Assembly (NCBI GenBank): GCA_030323885.1
Contig: CM059194.1
Location: forward strand, 31,041,367-31,105,366
Source: Branchipolynoe longqiensis
Lineage: Eukaryota > Annelida > Polychaeta > Phyllodocida > Polynoidae
Length of the DNA: 64,000 bases
Direction of reading: 5' to 3'
Part shown: positions 61,869 through 64,000 of the stretch, piece by piece
Numbering within the stretch: the stretch's first letter is position 1
Layout of the letters: the number at the start of each line of letters is the position of its first letter
The notes under the pieces: model-generated
Databases searched by the model: none
What the model saw: the letters and a program-made list of their open reading frames with translations, nothing else
Told to the model about the DNA's origin: nothing
Translations under genes and position numbers: made by a program

Positions 61869-61950
61869 CTGCATACAAAACACGGAGGCAAATGAAGGAG
61901 GCATTAGGGCACGTCAGTTTCAGACGTAATTCGACTGTGATAGTCAGAGT
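61869..61950 (-). other. Intron upstream of the first CLC exon seen
   Basis: Short unique stretch holding the polypyrimidine tract and acceptor of exon 1 on the minus strand. The rest of this intron is the satellite. Confidence 0.6.
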
Positions 61951-64000
61951 GGGTAAGAATTAAATTGTTTAGGTTCGATCTCCGGCCGAGTAAAGCTCAT
62001 AGTCAGAATGAGTAAGAATTTGATATTGTAGGTTCGGTCCGCAGCCGAGTAAAACTAAAGCAATAATCAGAGTGAGTAACAATTAGATATTGTAGGTTCG
62101 ATCCCCTACCGAGTGAAACTAAAGCAATAATCAGAGTGAGTAACAATTAGATATTGTAGGTTCGATCCCCTACCGAGTGAAACTAAAGCAATAATCAGAG
62201 TGAGTAACAATTAGATATTGTAGGTTCGATCCCCTACCGAGTAAAACTAAAGCAATAATCAGAGTGAGTAACAATTAGATATTGTAGGTTCGATCCCCTA
62301 CCGAGTAAAACTAAAGCAATAATCAGAGTGAGTAACAATTAGATATTGTAGGTTCGATCCCCTGCCGAGTAAAACTAAAGCAATAATCAGAATGAGTAAC
62401 AATTAGATATTGTAGGTTCGATCCCCTACCGAGTAAAACTAAAGCAATAATCAGAGTGAGTAACAATTAGATATTGTAGGTTCGATCCCCTACCGAGTAA
62501 AACTAAAGCAATAATCAGAGTGAGTAACAATTATATATTGTAGGTTTGATCCCCTACCGAGTAAAACTAAAGCAATAATCAGAGTGAGTAACAATTAGAT
62601 ATTGTAGGTTCGATCCCCTGCCGAGTAAAACTAAAGCAATACTCAGAGTGAGTAACAATTAGATATTGTAGGTTCGATCCCCTACCGAGTAAAACTAAAG
62701 CAATAATCAGAGTGAGTAACAATTAGATATTGTAGGTTCGATCCCCTGCCGAGTAAAACTAAAGCAATAATCAGAGTGAGTAACAATTAGATATTGTAGG
62801 TTCGATCCCTACCGAGTGAAACTAAAGCAATAATCAGAGTGAGTAACAATTAGAATTGTAGGTTCGATCCCCTACCGAGTAAAACTAAAGCAATAATCAG
62901 AGTGAGTAACAATTAGATATTGTAGGTTCGATCCCCTACCGAGTAAAACTAAAGCAATAATCAGAGTGAGTAACAATTAGATATTGTAGGTTCGATCCCC
63001 TGCCGAGTAAAACTAAAGCAATAATCAGAGTGAGTAACAATTAGATATTGTAGGTTCGATCCCCTGCCGAGTAAAACTAAAGCAATAATCAGAGTGAGTA
63101 ACAATTAGATATTGTAGGTTCGATCCCCTACCGAGTAAAACTAAAGCAATAATCAGAGTGAGTAACAATTAGATATTGTAGGTTCGATCCCCTACCGAGT
63201 AAAACTAAAGCAATAATCAGAGTGAGTAACAATTAGATATTGTAGGTTCGATCCCCTGCCGAGTAAAACTAAAGCAATAATCAGAGTGAGTAACAATTAG
63301 ATATTGTAGGTTCGATCCCCTACCGAGTGAAACTAAAGCAATAATCAGAGTGAGTAACAATTAGATATTGTAGGTTCGATCCCCTGCCGAGTAAAACTAA
63401 AGCAATAATCAGAGTGAGTAACAATTAGATATTGTAGGTTCGATCCCCTACCGAGTAAAACTAAAGCAATAATCAGAATGAGTAACAATTAGATATTGTA
63501 GGTTCGATCCCCTACCGAGTGAAACTAAAGCAATAATCAGAGTGAGTAACAATTAGATATTGTAGGTTCGATCCCCTACCGAGTACAACCAAAGCAATAA
63601 TCAGAGTGAGTAACAATTAGATATTGTAGGTTCGATCCCCTACCGAGTAAAACTAAAGCAATAATCAGAGTGAGTAACAATTAGATATTGTAGGTTCGAT
63701 CCCCTACCGAGTGAAACTAAAGCAATAATCAGAGTGAGTAACAATTAGATATTGTAGGTTCGATCCCCTACCGAGTACAACCAAAGCAATAATCAGAGTG
63801 AGTAACAATTAGATATTGTAGGTTCGATCCCCTACCGAGTAAAACTAAAGCAATAATCAGAGTGAGTAACAATTAGATATTGTAGGTTCGATCCCCTACC
63901 GAGTAAAACTAAAGCAATAATCAGAGTGAGTAACAATTAGATATTGTAGGTTCGATCCCTTGCCGAGTAAAACCAATAGTCAGAGTTAGTAAGAATTCGA
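61951..64000. repeat. 64-bp satellite with a tRNA-like B box, about 32 copies, runs off the window
   Basis: The unit is gtaaaactaaagcaataatc, agagtgagtaacaattagat, attgtaggttcgatccccta, ccga. It is nearly homogeneous, with C/T and A/G variants at a few fixed sites. Copies at the left edge are diverged. Each unit carries GGTTCGATCC, a Pol III B-box match, in an imperfect T-arm context (GTAGG-loop-CCTAC). The flanking cgagtaaaaccaat resembles the SINE text cgagtcaaaccaat. Confidence 0.95.

Noticed and set aside
60942..61774. Long Pro/His/Leu-rich minus-strand frames of up to 320 residues
   Set aside because: Only the first part (61775-61868) is a CLC exon. The rest is the complement of a G-rich array beyond the donor.
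61951..64000. tRNA gene cluster
   Set aside because: Only a B-box/T-arm-like segment is present. No acceptor stem, anticodon arm or proper A box fits in the 64-bp unit.

Overview
The window looks like AT-rich, repeat-laden DNA from a metazoan, most likely a marine invertebrate and perhaps a mollusc or other lophotrochozoan. That lineage guess rests on the style of the SINEs and on three tyrosine-recombinase (YR) retrotransposons; it is an inference. There is no prokaryotic gene organisation: coding sequence is broken into short exons with GT-AG introns.

One host gene spans almost the whole window on the minus strand. Ten consecutive exons, at 61868, 56768, 50977, 49103, 47610, 47057, 19548, 18030, 3452 and 3075 (5' edges), join with compatible phases into about 351 codons of a CLC-6/CLC-7-type endolysosomal chloride/proton exchanger. 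The 5' exons, which should hold the GKEGP gating-glutamate region, lie beyond the right edge. The 3' exons, which should hold the CBS domains, lie beyond the left edge. Nearly everything else is intronic.

The largest insertion is a 5.7 kb, very GC-rich Ngaro-type YR retrotransposon (4825-10546). It keeps a full set of split direct repeats (A1 - coding - B1 A2 B2), a palindrome at each A-repeat start, and gag, RT, RNase H and YR coding regions disrupted by frameshifts. Two more degenerate YR elements lie at about 23.59-27.06 kb (RT core deleted) and 51.21-54.82 kb (mutated RT active site and a stop after the recombinase HxxR motif), both on the minus strand. An LTR-retroelement gag-protease fragment (37.7-39.0 kb) and two LINE 3' fragments are also present.

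Short elements are abundant. They include a tRNA-derived SINE family with two tail types, a TTAA-flanked MITE family with at least six copies, 3-bp-TSD and TA-TSD TIR elements, and several nested insertions that can be resolved to the base. Tandem arrays occur with 40, ~70, ~25, 130 (3 x 43), 24, 51 and 64 bp units. Several of them lie immediately downstream of CLC 5' splice sites. The right end is a 64-bp satellite that carries a tRNA-like B box in nearly every unit and resembles the SINE head.
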